Assembly: GCA_023229795.1 (NCBI GenBank)
Contig: JALNYP010000053.1
Span: 1-27,183, forward strand
Direction: 5' to 3'
Origin: Syntrophobacterales bacterium
GTDB taxonomy: Bacteria; Desulfobacterota; Desulfobaccia; Desulfobaccales; 0-14-0-80-60-11
DNA length: 27,183 nucleotides
Below, in pieces: positions 17,072 through 24,671 of this stretch. Every line of letters starts with the position of its first letter. The first letter of the stretch is position 1. A model generated the notes under the pieces. It was not told the DNA's origin and searched no databases. It saw only the letters and a list, made by a program, of their open reading frames with translations. Made by a program: the position numbers and the translations under genes.

Positions 17072-17974
17072 GTGGAGATGAGCGTGCAGATCGAAGGTGA
17101 CACCCAGGGGCTAGCCCAATTTCTCGATGATGGGATAACCTATGGTGATGCCTTGGACTTGTTGCCGCGCCTGCCTCAAAGCAGCATCGACCTTTTCTTC
17201 ACTAGTCCCCCGTATGCCGATGCGCGGGCCTACAGCCGCATACACCCAGACCATTATGTGGAATGGTTCCTCCCGTTTGCCCAGGCAATGTATAAGGCTG
17301 CGAGAGAAAGTGGTAGCCTTATTCTTAATATTAAAAACCGCGTAGCCAAACAGGGACCACTAAAAGGTCAGAGACACCCGTACGTTTATGAATTGGTTAT
17401 TGCCATTCAACGGCTGGGTTGGCGCTGGATTGAGACCTACATTTGGGCCAAAACCAATGCAGTCCCAGGCAGATTTGGTCCGCGGACCAAGGATAGTTTT
17501 GAGTACGTTTATCATTTTGCCCGTGGGGTAAAACCATATTTTGACCTGGATGCAGTTAGAGTCCCTTATAAAGCAGACCTTGCCGAGATTGCCCGGCGAA
17601 AAATGGACAGGCTTGGCAGGCGGAATACCGAGGCCGGGTTTGGCCGGGATCGAACCAAGACCTATTTGCTGGGCGGAGCAGACCCGGGAAACGTGGTGAC
17701 TGTTCCGCAGACCTACAATCAGTATCGCGGCGTGGCGCATACAGCCGCGATGCCGGAGGGATTAGCCGAGTTTTTCATTAAGGTCGCCAGCCCGGCAGGT
17801 GGAATAGTGATTGACCCATTTGCCGGCGGAGGAACTACAATTGTTGTGGCTCGTCGCCTCGGACGGAAGGCGGCAGGCTTTGAAATTCACGAGCACTTCG
17901 TTGAAGAAGCCCGTCGCCGCATTGCGGAAAATTCTGCTATGGGTATTCCCGGATATTTATTCAAGGTCGGGTAA
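17072..17974 (+). CDS. Type II DNA methyltransferase (beta class, probable N4-cytosine)
   Basis: 300 residues from GTG 17072 (ATG 17078 is an alternative two codons in). The catalytic motif IV TSPPY (44-48) comes before the SAM-binding motif I DPFAGGGTT (248-256), which is the beta-class order. SPPY is usual for N4-cytosine enzymes, although some N6-adenine enzymes also carry it. The target-recognition part lies between, about 100-230. The product would protect host DNA from the endonuclease encoded 6 bases downstream. Neither start has a good ribosome site. Codon use has many more A/T-ending codons than the flanking genes, so the pair was probably acquired by transfer, into the region behind rnpB. 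Confidence 0.9.
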   Translation: MEMSVQIEGDTQGLAQFLDDGITYGDALDLLPRLPQSSIDLFFTSPPYADARAYSRIHPDHYVEWFLPFAQAMYKAARESGSLILNIKNRVAKQGPLKGQRHPYVYELVIAIQRLGWRWIETYIWAKTNAVPGRFGPRTKDSFEYVYHFARGVKPYFDLDAVRVPYKADLAEIARRKMDRLGRRNTEAGFGRDRTKTYLLGGADPGNVVTVPQTYNQYRGVAHTAAMPEGLAEFFIKVASPAGGIVIDPFAGGGTTIVVARRLGRKAAGFEIHEHFVEEARRRIAENSAMGIPGYLFKVG

Positions 17975-17980
17975 ATCACC

Positions 17981-19105
17981 TTGTCGAATATTCAGGATAC
18001 ACTCACAAGGATTGCCGAAGCGAACAGTTGGGACCAGCGAATCGCACGGATTCGCTTGATTCCTTTGCATCATGGGACCAACGAACATCCAGGCATTTAC
18101 GCAGAAATTGCCAGATTATTGTATGTGCCTCACCTTGCCGCTGATTTCGCGTACATACACGAGAACCATTTTTACGGACGAGATTATTTCGAGCAGGTAT
18201 ACGCCGATGCCTTTGCGGCAACCGAGGGATTCACTAAAGTTACGGAACCTGAGTTAGCCTCGGCTCTGGGGAATAGCCCTAGAACATTATTGGTATTTCG
18301 TACACTCACCGGCCTCACGAAGGGGGAGTTCGCTCACGCCACGATTATGGCCGCAGAGCCGACTGGCCTGAGCCCCTTGTCACCGAACAAGGTGGACGCC
18401 ATGGAGCGTAACGGGACGGCAACCACCGCAGAACAAGCCAGGGTCGCGGCTAAGACCCTTTGCCAGATCATTGATGGCTCTCTTTTCGGTGTTCCACCCG
18501 GCGGCCTTGTCAGTAAGCAAGCAAAACCGGACACCGAAAATGGTTGGACCAGTGTGCGGCTCTTCGCTTCCGGGGGGGTGCCATTCTCATTGTTCCTGCA
18601 TCAACGGCACTATGGTGGCGCCTTCCGCCAGGTATTGGATGCCACATCCACCAAACGGGGCGATCTGATAGAGGATACTGTTGAAGCGCTATTCCGAGAG
18701 AATGGTGTTCCGTACATTCGGACCGGCAGTCATAATCAGGTTGAAATTGCTAATCGGTTTGAAGTCCGAGTTACCCCGTCCCCGGACTTTGTGGTTTTTG
18801 ATAAGTCGGACACCCTTCGAGCGATCCTTGAATGCAAAGGAACCAATGACGGAGGCACGGCTCGCGACAAGGCGCTTCGCTTCGCCAAACTTCGGGCAGA
18901 GTCGAATCGACTCGGCGGAATCCCACTAATCGCGGTTCTGGGTGGCATCGGTTGGGCGCGGGTAAATGATGCATTGGGTCCCGTCATTCGAGACACGGAT
19001 GGTCGCGTTTTCACTCTATCGACCCTCTCGGCCATGCTCGAAGTGACCCCCTTCCCTTCCCTGATCGGGCTTGAGCCTGCCCCGATGAGGGGAGCAACTA
19101 TATAA
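17981..19105 (+). CDS. Type II restriction endonuclease (PD-(D/E)XK) with internal XRE-like helix-turn-helix
   Basis: 374 residues from TTG 17981, directly behind the methyltransferase. The nuclease motif is P268-D269 ... E284-C-K286 (PDFVVFDK...AILECKG), the standard PD-X(n)-EXK arrangement, so it should cut double-stranded DNA with Mg ions. Residues about 101-160 (RTLLVFRTLTGLTKGEFAH to KVDAMERNG and AAKTL) have the spacing of a Cro/C1 (XRE) helix-turn-helix, unusual inside a type II enzyme; it might help site recognition or repress the operon in place of a C protein. I do not recognise the specificity family. The role as a restriction enzyme rests on the motif and its partner gene. Composition is less GC-rich than the neighbours. 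Confidence 0.78.
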   Translation: MSNIQDTLTRIAEANSWDQRIARIRLIPLHHGTNEHPGIYAEIARLLYVPHLAADFAYIHENHFYGRDYFEQVYADAFAATEGFTKVTEPELASALGNSPRTLLVFRTLTGLTKGEFAHATIMAAEPTGLSPLSPNKVDAMERNGTATTAEQARVAAKTLCQIIDGSLFGVPPGGLVSKQAKPDTENGWTSVRLFASGGVPFSLFLHQRHYGGAFRQVLDATSTKRGDLIEDTVEALFRENGVPYIRTGSHNQVEIANRFEVRVTPSPDFVVFDKSDTLRAILECKGTNDGGTARDKALRFAKLRAESNRLGGIPLIAVLGGIGWARVNDALGPVIRDTDGRVFTLSTLSAMLEVTPFPSLIGLEPAPMRGATI

Positions 19106-19143
19106 TACTTCTTCATTTTTATGCATTCCGAAGGTAATAATTT

Positions 19144-20115
19144 ATGTCCAACCAGGTTCTGCCCCTGAGCGTCCCTTCCCCTGCCCCCTACATCTCCGTG
19201 GTCATCCCCGTGTTCAACGAAGAAGACAATCTCAGCGAGTTGGGCGACAGGTTAATGCGCACCTTGAGCGCCATGGACCGCGCCTTTGAGATCATCTTCG
19301 TGGACGACGGCTCCACCGACCGCTCCTGGCAGCTCTTGAGCGGCCTCAACCGGCAGCATCCTCAGAATATTCGGGCCCTGCAATTTCACCGCAACTTCGG
19401 GCAGCACCAGGCCATTTTCGCCGGGTTTCAGGCGGCCCGGGGCCAGGTGATGGTCACCCTGGACGCGGACCTGCAGAACCCGCCCGAAGAGATTCCCCGC
19501 CTGGTGGCCAAGCTGGAAGAGGGCTACGACACCGTCGGGGGCTGGCGGGAGAACCGCCGGGACTCGGTATTCCGCAAATTCCCCTCCATGCTGGTGAACT
19601 ACGTCATGTCCCGGGTCACCGGGGTCAAGCTCCGGGACTACGGCTGCATGCTCCGGGCCTATCGCCGGGAAGTGATCGACAGCATCAACCAATGTCACGA
19701 ATCCTCCAGTTTTATCCCGGCCCTGGCCAACCTCTTTTCCCAGAAGGTGGCCGAAATCCCCGTGGGGCACGCCGAACGCGAGCGCGGTCAGTCCAAGTAC
19801 GGCCTGTTCAAGCTGCTCCGCCTCAACTTCGACCTGATGACCGGGTTTTCCAATCTGCCCATCCACCTGGTGGGGTTCATGGGGGTCGCCATCGCCCTCT
19901 TAGGGCTGTTCTTCGGCCTCTTTCTGTTTATCCGGCGGATCTTCGTGGGCCCGGAAGTGGGAGGGCTGTTCACCCTGTTCGCTATCCTCTTCGTCTTCGT
20001 AGGGCTAAACACCCTGGGCCTGGCCCTCATCGGCGAATACGTGGGCCGCATCTACCGGGAGGTGCGCCAGCGCCCCCGCTACGTCATCCGCCAGACCCTG
20101 GGCCCGGACTCTTAA
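19144..20115 (+). CDS. arnC: Undecaprenyl-phosphate 4-deoxy-4-formamido-L-arabinose transferase (ArnC-like GT2)
   Basis: 323 residues, same length as E. coli ArnC. The GT-A fold shows FVDDGSTD near residue 54 and the DXD-type TLDADLQNPP near 114, and two membrane helices close the protein (about 236-262 and 275-303). ArnC moves formylated aminoarabinose from UDP to undecaprenyl phosphate on the inner leaflet. Related polyprenyl-phosphate glycosyltransferases (DPM/GtrB) share the fold, but the following arnA-type and arnD genes support this substrate. GAAGG lies 10-14 bases before the ATG. The gap to the next gene holds a candidate structured RNA. Confidence 0.88.
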   Translation: MSNQVLPLSVPSPAPYISVVIPVFNEEDNLSELGDRLMRTLSAMDRAFEIIFVDDGSTDRSWQLLSGLNRQHPQNIRALQFHRNFGQHQAIFAGFQAARGQVMVTLDADLQNPPEEIPRLVAKLEEGYDTVGGWRENRRDSVFRKFPSMLVNYVMSRVTGVKLRDYGCMLRAYRREVIDSINQCHESSSFIPALANLFSQKVAEIPVGHAERERGQSKYGLFKLLRLNFDLMTGFSNLPIHLVGFMGVAIALLGLFFGLFLFIRRIFVGPEVGGLFTLFAILFVFVGLNTLGLALIGEYVGRIYREVRQRPRYVIRQTLGPDS

Positions 20116-20150
20116 AGCAACTCTTTCCTTTTCCCTGCGGCAAAATCCGG

Positions 20151-20352
20151 TATAATGGGGGCGAAACCTCGCGGGGCTGATGCCGTTGCGAGGTCGAATT
20201 TGTGGTTTGATATGCTTCGCCACCCGCCTCTGCAAGGCGCCATGCCCCTCTCCACCCGCTTATTTGGGGAGGTTGAGCTAAGGCGGTGGGGCGGCCGTCC
20301 CTGGCCGCCACTGAAGCAGCGCCTGATGGCCTGAGGGGTCCCGGGAAGCAAT
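20151..20352 (+). ncRNA. Candidate structured RNA or structured leader between arnC and arnA
   Basis: A perfect -10 TATAAT (20151-20156; no good -35) opens a 200-base stretch without a protein frame. It is rich in complementary arms: ACCTCGC (20166-20172) with GCGAGGT (20188-20194); TGCTTC (20214-20219) with GAAGCA (20313-20318); CCGCC (20224-20228) with GGCGG (20282-20286); CCTCTCC with GGGGAGG (about 20247-20271); GGCGGCC with GGCCGCC (20290-20308). The arms nest into one 5' hairpin and a branched domain just before the formyltransferase ATG. It does not match a riboswitch, SRP RNA or tmRNA that I know. It could instead be a cluster of dispersed palindromic repeats. Confidence 0.35.
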
Positions 20353-21294
20353 ATGCGCCTCATCTTCATGGGTTACCACAATATCGGTTATGCCTGCCTC
20401 CAGGCCTTAATCGAGCTCTGCCGTGAGCTGGGCGATGAGATCATGGCGGTGGTCACCCATGCCGATGATCCCCGGGAAAATATCTGGTTCGCCTCGGTGG
20501 CGAAGCTCGCCTTCGCCAACTACCTGCCGGTGTACCAGCCCGCCGACCCCAACGATCCGGCCTTTGTGGCCGCCATGCAGGCTTTGCAACCCGACTTGCT
20601 GTTTTCGTGCTATTATCGCCACATGCTGAAGCCGCCTCTGCTGAATCTGCCCCGCCTGGGCGCCCTGAATCTCCACGGCAGCCTGCTGCCCCGCTACCGC
20701 GGCCGCTGCCCCGTGAACTGGGTCCTGGTCCAGGGGGAGCGCGAAACCGGGGTCACCCTGCATTATATGGAGGCCAAGGCCGACCAGGGCGACATCGTGG
20801 CTCAGCAGGCCATCCCCATCACGTCGGAGGATACCGCGGTCACCCTCTTCGCCCGGATGACCGCGGCCGCCGGCGCCCTTTTCCGGGAAACCTATCCGCT
20901 GCTCCGTACCGAGCAGGCCCCCCGGGTCCCCCAGGACCACGCCCGGGCCTCTTATTTCGGCGGCCGCGGGCCCGCAGACGGCCGCATCGACTGGCGTCAG
21001 CCCGCCGTGGCCGTCTATAACCTGATGCGGGCCGTGACCCACCCCTACCCCGGCGCCTTCACCACCCTGGCCGGCCGCAAGCTCTTGATCTGGAACGGCC
21101 GCGCCCTGGCCGCGCCGCCGAAGGACCCCCATCTGCCCGGCCGGATCACCGCCGCTCTCCCGGATGAGGGACTCCTGGTGGCCACGGGTAGTGGGAACTT
21201 TCTCATCACCCAGGCCCAGTGGGAGGATGAACCGGAATTCCTCGGCCCCGTGCTGGCCACCTGGGATCACCTGGTGGGACAAAAATTTTCGTAG
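20353..21294 (+). CDS. arnA: UDP-4-amino-4-deoxy-L-arabinose formyltransferase (ArnA N-terminal half as separate gene)
   Basis: 313 residues. The formyltransferase triad N106, H108 (LNLHGSLLPRYRG) and D144 (KADQGD) has the same 38-residue span as N102/H104/D140 of E. coli ArnA, and the C-terminal OB-like domain follows from about 205. It uses N10-formyl-tetrahydrofolate to formylate UDP-aminoarabinose in the cytosol. Methionyl-tRNA formyltransferase is related, but the neighbouring decarboxylase half, arnC and arnD favour ArnA. In E. coli this domain is fused to the decarboxylase; here the two are separate genes 115 bases apart. The ribosome site is weak. Its TAG stop is part of a dispersed repeat (21291-21347). 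Confidence 0.88.
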   Translation: MRLIFMGYHNIGYACLQALIELCRELGDEIMAVVTHADDPRENIWFASVAKLAFANYLPVYQPADPNDPAFVAAMQALQPDLLFSCYYRHMLKPPLLNLPRLGALNLHGSLLPRYRGRCPVNWVLVQGERETGVTLHYMEAKADQGDIVAQQAIPITSEDTAVTLFARMTAAAGALFRETYPLLRTEQAPRVPQDHARASYFGGRGPADGRIDWRQPAVAVYNLMRAVTHPYPGAFTTLAGRKLLIWNGRALAAPPKDPHLPGRITAALPDEGLLVATGSGNFLITQAQWEDEPEFLGPVLATWDHLVGQKFS

Positions 21295-21347
21295 GGTCGC
21301 ATCTACGGGTGCGCCCTTAAGAGGCGGACACCTATTTCCGCCCCTAC
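21291..21347. repeat. Dispersed palindromic repeat, family 1 (57 bp)
   Basis: Runs from GTAGGGTCGCATC to TTTCCGCCCCTAC, so its ends are inverted repeats, with further hairpins inside (GGGTGCGCCC region). It is the same length and layout as 22438-22494. The second to fourth bases are the TAG stop of the formyltransferase gene. Confidence 0.75.
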
Positions 21348-21355
21348 AAAAGAAA

Positions 21356-21380
21356 ATGTAGGGTGGGCATGGCCCACCAT
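21356..21380. repeat. Dispersed hairpin repeat, family 2
   Basis: Second copy of the 25-base hairpin at 10095-10119, with one base change in the loop (ATG for ACG) and an intact 7-bp stem GGTGGGC/GCCCACC. It lies 8 bases after the family 1 element. Confidence 0.75.
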
Positions 21381-21409
21381 AGATTGAAGAAATCATGAAT
21401 GGATAACTA

Positions 21410-22441
21410 ATGAAAATCCTGATTTTAGGCGTCAACGGCTTCATCGGCAATGCCCTGACCCGGCGCATTCTCACCACCCGGGACTGGGAAGTTTTCGGCA
21501 TGGACCTTTACTCCAACAAGTTGGACCAGTCCCTGGACCATCCCCGCTTCCACTTCCTCGAGGGCGATATCGCCATCAACAAGGAATGGATCGAATATCA
21601 CATCCGCAAGTGCGACGTGGTCCTGCCCCTGGTGGCCATCGCCACCCCCATGACCTACGTCAAGCACCCCCTCCGGGTGTTCGAACTGGATTTCGAGGAA
21701 AACCTGCGGGTGGTGCGCCAGTGCGTCAAGTACGGCACCCGCATCATCTTCCCGTCCACCTCCGAAGTCTACGGTATGAGCCCGGACGCGGAGTTTGACG
21801 AAGATGAATCCACCCTGGTCCTGGGGCCCATTAACAAGGTCCGCTGGATCTATAGCTGCTCCAAGCAGCTCCTGGACCGGGTCATTTGGGCCTACGGCCT
21901 GCAGGGCAAACTGCAGTTTTCCCTGATCCGCCCCTTCAACTGGATCGGCCCCAAGCTGGACGACCTGTACGCCGCCAAGGAAGGCTCCTCCCGGGTGGTG
22001 ACCCAGTTCATCCTCAACCTGCTCGAACGGGAGCCCATCAAGCTGGTCGACGGCGGCTTCCAGAAACGCTGTTTTACCTACGTCGAAGACGGCATCGATT
22101 GCCTCATGAAGATTATCGAAAACGAGGGCGGCGCCGCGGACAGTCAGATCTTCAACATCGGCAACCCCGACAACGAGGCCTCGGTCAAGGAGCTGGCCTT
22201 CATGCTCCGGGACCTCTTCAAGGCGCACCCGGACCACCAAAAAGACGGGGATTACTCCGAGATCATCGAGACCCCCCATGAGGCCTATTACGGCAAAGGC
22301 TACCAGGACATCACCAGCCGCAAGCCTTCCATCGCCAAGGCCCGCCGGCTCCTGGGCTGGGAGCCCCAGACCGATCTGACCACATCGCTCAAGATCACCC
22401 TGGACGCCTTCCTGGAGGAAGCCCGGACGGGGCCGGTGTAG
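21410..22441 (+). CDS. arnA: UDP-glucuronate decarboxylase (ArnA C-terminal half as separate gene)
   Basis: 343 residues, an extended SDR enzyme that closely follows the C-terminal half of E. coli ArnA: GVNGFIG NAD loop (7-13), VLPLVAIATP, PSTSEVYGM with T117, S118, E119, the Y148-xxx-K152 pair, and R220 in QKRCFT, the residue tied to decarboxylation. It oxidises and decarboxylates UDP-glucuronate to UDP-4-keto-pentose, the precursor that ArnB aminates. UDP-xylose synthases are relatives, but the QKRCFT and GKGYQDI blocks are ArnA-like. Its stop codon TAG lies in the dispersed repeat at 22438-22494. Confidence 0.92.
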   Translation: MKILILGVNGFIGNALTRRILTTRDWEVFGMDLYSNKLDQSLDHPRFHFLEGDIAINKEWIEYHIRKCDVVLPLVAIATPMTYVKHPLRVFELDFEENLRVVRQCVKYGTRIIFPSTSEVYGMSPDAEFDEDESTLVLGPINKVRWIYSCSKQLLDRVIWAYGLQGKLQFSLIRPFNWIGPKLDDLYAAKEGSSRVVTQFILNLLEREPIKLVDGGFQKRCFTYVEDGIDCLMKIIENEGGAADSQIFNIGNPDNEASVKELAFMLRDLFKAHPDHQKDGDYSEIIETPHEAYYGKGYQDITSRKPSIAKARRLLGWEPQTDLTTSLKITLDAFLEEARTGPV

Positions 22442-22494
22442 GGGCGCACCTATGTGTGCGGCCCTCGAGGGCGGACGTTTAGATCCGCCCCTAC
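22438..22494. repeat. Dispersed palindromic repeat, family 1 (57 bp)
   Basis: Runs from GTAGGGGCGCACC to GATCCGCCCCTAC. The ends are inverted repeats, GCCCTCGAGGGC makes a central palindrome, and the TAG at 22439-22441 is the stop codon of the decarboxylase gene. Same length as the copy at 21291-21347. Confidence 0.8.
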
Positions 22495-22539
22495 GATAAA
22501 TGCCGTTCAATGCAGGCTGAAAGCCGATATGAAGATGAT

Positions 22540-23463
22540 ATGACCCCGCGCTTGGGTTTAAAAGTTGACGTAGACACCCTGGCGGGTTTCCGTCAGGGGG
22601 TGCCCGCCCTGATGGACGTGCTGGAGGCGCATCAAGTCAAGGCCAGCTTCTTTCTGGCCCTGGGCCCCGACCATTCCGGCCGGGCTATCTTCCGGATCTT
22701 CCGGCAGCGAGGTTTTTTGGAAAAGATGTGGCGCACCCGGGCCCCCTCGCTTTATGGTTTCAAGACCATGTGCTACGGCACCCTGCTGCCGGGCCCGCTG
22801 ATCGGCGCGGCCGCGCCGCGCCTGGCGCCCCGCCTGGCCGCGGCCGGCCACGAGGTGGGTTTGCATGGCTATGACCATGTGCGCTGGCACGATCACCTCT
22901 TGCGCCTGTCTCCGGCCAAAGTGGCCCGGGAAATCGCCCTGGCCCAGGACGCCTTTGCCAAATGCATGGGACACCGGGCCTTGGCCTTCGCCGCCCCCGG
23001 CTGGCAGTGCAGTCTGACCAGCCGCACGGTGCTGGCGGACCAAAATTTTCTTTATGGCAGCGACACCCGGGGCCGCACCCCCTACTTCCCCGTCTTTGGG
23101 GACACCGTGACCGCCGTCCTGGAAATCCCCACCACCCTGCCTACCCTGGACGAACTCCTGGGTTTCCACGGCTGCGGGGCCCGGGATTTTACCACCCTGG
23201 TGCTCTCCCGTCTGGAACGGGGCGCCCCCCAGGTTCTCACCCTGCACGCCGAAATGGAGGGCGGGCCGTTCCTGGGCGAATTTGACCGGCTGCTGGCCCG
23301 CTGCCGGGACCGGGGCGTGGAATTTTTCCGTCTTCAAGATTGGGCTCGACAACTTCTCAAGGAACCGGCCGGATTGCCGATATCTCCCGTAACTTCACAA
23401 CGTCTTCCCGGGCGGGCCGGTCTGGTCTCCTGCCAGGGATCGCTTGAGGCTCGACCATCATGA
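22540..23463 (+). CDS. arnD: ArnD-like polysaccharide deacetylase (deformylase of undecaprenyl-P-formamidoarabinose)
   Basis: 307 residues from ATG 22540, chosen because MTPRLGLKVDVDT aligns with the start of E. coli ArnD; an in-frame ATG at 22510 would add ten residues. NodB-fold metal residues are in VDVDT (D10, D12) and HGYDHVRWHDH (near 106-116); SLYG and LHAEMEG are further ArnD features. It removes the formyl group from the undecaprenyl-phosphate-linked sugar so that the free amine can be flipped and added to lipid A. The C-terminus is about 20 residues longer than expected and overlaps the ispD start by four bases (ATGA). Confidence 0.88.
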   Translation: MTPRLGLKVDVDTLAGFRQGVPALMDVLEAHQVKASFFLALGPDHSGRAIFRIFRQRGFLEKMWRTRAPSLYGFKTMCYGTLLPGPLIGAAAPRLAPRLAAAGHEVGLHGYDHVRWHDHLLRLSPAKVAREIALAQDAFAKCMGHRALAFAAPGWQCSLTSRTVLADQNFLYGSDTRGRTPYFPVFGDTVTAVLEIPTTLPTLDELLGFHGCGARDFTTLVLSRLERGAPQVLTLHAEMEGGPFLGEFDRLLARCRDRGVEFFRLQDWARQLLKEPAGLPISPVTSQRLPGRAGLVSCQGSLEARPS

Positions 23464-24182
23464 TTGCTGCTATTATCGCCGCCGCCGGCTTGGGCACGCG
23501 CATGGGGCACCACCTCCCCAAGACCTATCTGCCCCTGGCCGGAAAGCCCATCCTGGCCCACACGCTGAAGCTCTTCGAGACCATGCCCGAAATTCGGGAG
23601 GTCACGGTCGTGGTCCATCCCGAGGATCTGGACTACTGCCAGGAAAACGTCATCGCCCGCTACAACTTCAAGAAGGTGCTGCGCCTGGTGCCCGGGGGCA
23701 AGGAACGCCAAGACAGCGTTTATCACGCCCTCAAGGCCCTGAAAAACGAGGAAGAGCTCGAAATCGTCCTGGTGCACGACGGCGTCCGGCCCTTTGTGAC
23801 CCCGGACCAGATCCGCCAGGTCATCGAGGCCGCCCGGCGCCATGCCGGCGCGGTCCTGGGGCTGCCGGCCCAAGATACCCTGAAAACCGTGGACGCCGAG
23901 GGCAGGGTGCGCCAGACCCTGGAGCGCAAGGATATCTGGCAGATTCAGACCCCCCAGGCCTTTCAGGCCCCCCTGTTGTGGCGCGCCTTCACCGAGGCCT
24001 ACAGCCGCAGCTTTTACGGCACCGATGAGGCCTCCCTGCTGGAGGAGATTCACCAGGAGGTGGTCGTCGTGCCCGGCTCCCCCTTTAACCTGAAGATTAC
24101 CACCCCGGAAGACCTGCTCCTGGCCGAGGCCATCCTGTCTTTGCGGCGGAGGAAAAAGCATGCGAGTCGGTCTGGGGTATGA
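23460..24182 (+). CDS. ispD: 2-C-methyl-D-erythritol 4-phosphate cytidylyltransferase
   Basis: 240 residues, normal size. AAAGLGTRMG with the downstream K of LPKTYLPL binds CTP; HDGVRPFV, QTPQAF and GTDEASLLE are the other family blocks. It joins MEP to CTP, the third step of the MEP isoprenoid pathway in the cytosol. The start overlaps arnD by four bases and the end overlaps ispF by 23 bases, so arnD-ispD-ispF read as one unit. The link is sensible because the pathway feeds undecaprenyl phosphate, the sugar carrier used by ArnC and ArnD. Confidence 0.95.
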   Translation: MIAAIIAAAGLGTRMGHHLPKTYLPLAGKPILAHTLKLFETMPEIREVTVVVHPEDLDYCQENVIARYNFKKVLRLVPGGKERQDSVYHALKALKNEEELEIVLVHDGVRPFVTPDQIRQVIEAARRHAGAVLGLPAQDTLKTVDAEGRVRQTLERKDIWQIQTPQAFQAPLLWRAFTEAYSRSFYGTDEASLLEEIHQEVVVVPGSPFNLKITTPEDLLLAEAILSLRRRKKHASRSGV

Positions 24183-24633
24183 TGCCCACCGCCTGGTGGC
24201 GGGCCGTTCCCTGATCCTGGGGGGGGTGGCCATCCCCCATACCCTGGGGCTGCTGGGGCATTCCGACGCCGATGTCTTAAGCCATGCCATCGGCGACGCC
24301 CTCCTGGGCGCAGTGGGGGCCGGCGACCTGGGGACCCATTTCCCGGATAAAGACCCGGCCTATAAAGGCATCTCCAGCCTCATCCTGCTGGCGCGCATCA
24401 TGGACATCGTGCGGGAGCGGGGTTTTGCCCCGGTCAACGTGGACGCCACCATCGTGGCCCAGGCCCCCCGCCTGGCCCCCCATATTCCCGGCATGCAGGC
24501 CACCCTGGCCCCCATCCTGGGCCTGACGGCCGCGGAGGTCAATATCAAGGCCACCTCCACCGAACAGATGGGCTTCGCCGGCCGGGGCGAAGGCATGGCC
24601 GCGTACGCGGTGGTCCTGGTTGCCAAAACCTGA
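24160..24633 (+). CDS. ispF: 2-C-methyl-D-erythritol 2,4-cyclodiphosphate synthase
   Basis: 157 residues, full length. Zinc ligands are in YDAH (residues 7-10) and GHSDADVLSHAIGDALLGA; FPDKDP and the C-terminal NIKATSTEQMGFAGRGEG are the substrate and trimer signatures. It cyclises CDP-ME 2-phosphate to MEcPP with loss of CMP. It overlaps ispD by 23 bases; the ribosome site GGAGG lies inside the ispD end, 8 bases before the ATG. ispE is not in the window. Confidence 0.96.
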   Translation: MRVGLGYDAHRLVAGRSLILGGVAIPHTLGLLGHSDADVLSHAIGDALLGAVGAGDLGTHFPDKDPAYKGISSLILLARIMDIVRERGFAPVNVDATIVAQAPRLAPHIPGMQATLAPILGLTAAEVNIKATSTEQMGFAGRGEGMAAYAVVLVAKT

Positions 24634-24671
24634 ACCGATTTTGAATACCAGACAAGGCATCCATCAGAGAT

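Noticed and set aside
20151..20352. Naming the arnC-arnA gap RNA as 6S RNA
   Set aside because: Length is right, but I could not draw the closing stem and single central bubble of 6S RNA; kept as an unassigned candidate.
20407..24290. Long minus-strand frames opposite arnA, arnD and ispD (20407-21501, 21425-22510, 22558-23352, 23334-24290)
   Set aside because: All are antisense shadows of well-identified genes and have low-complexity G/Q/H-rich products.
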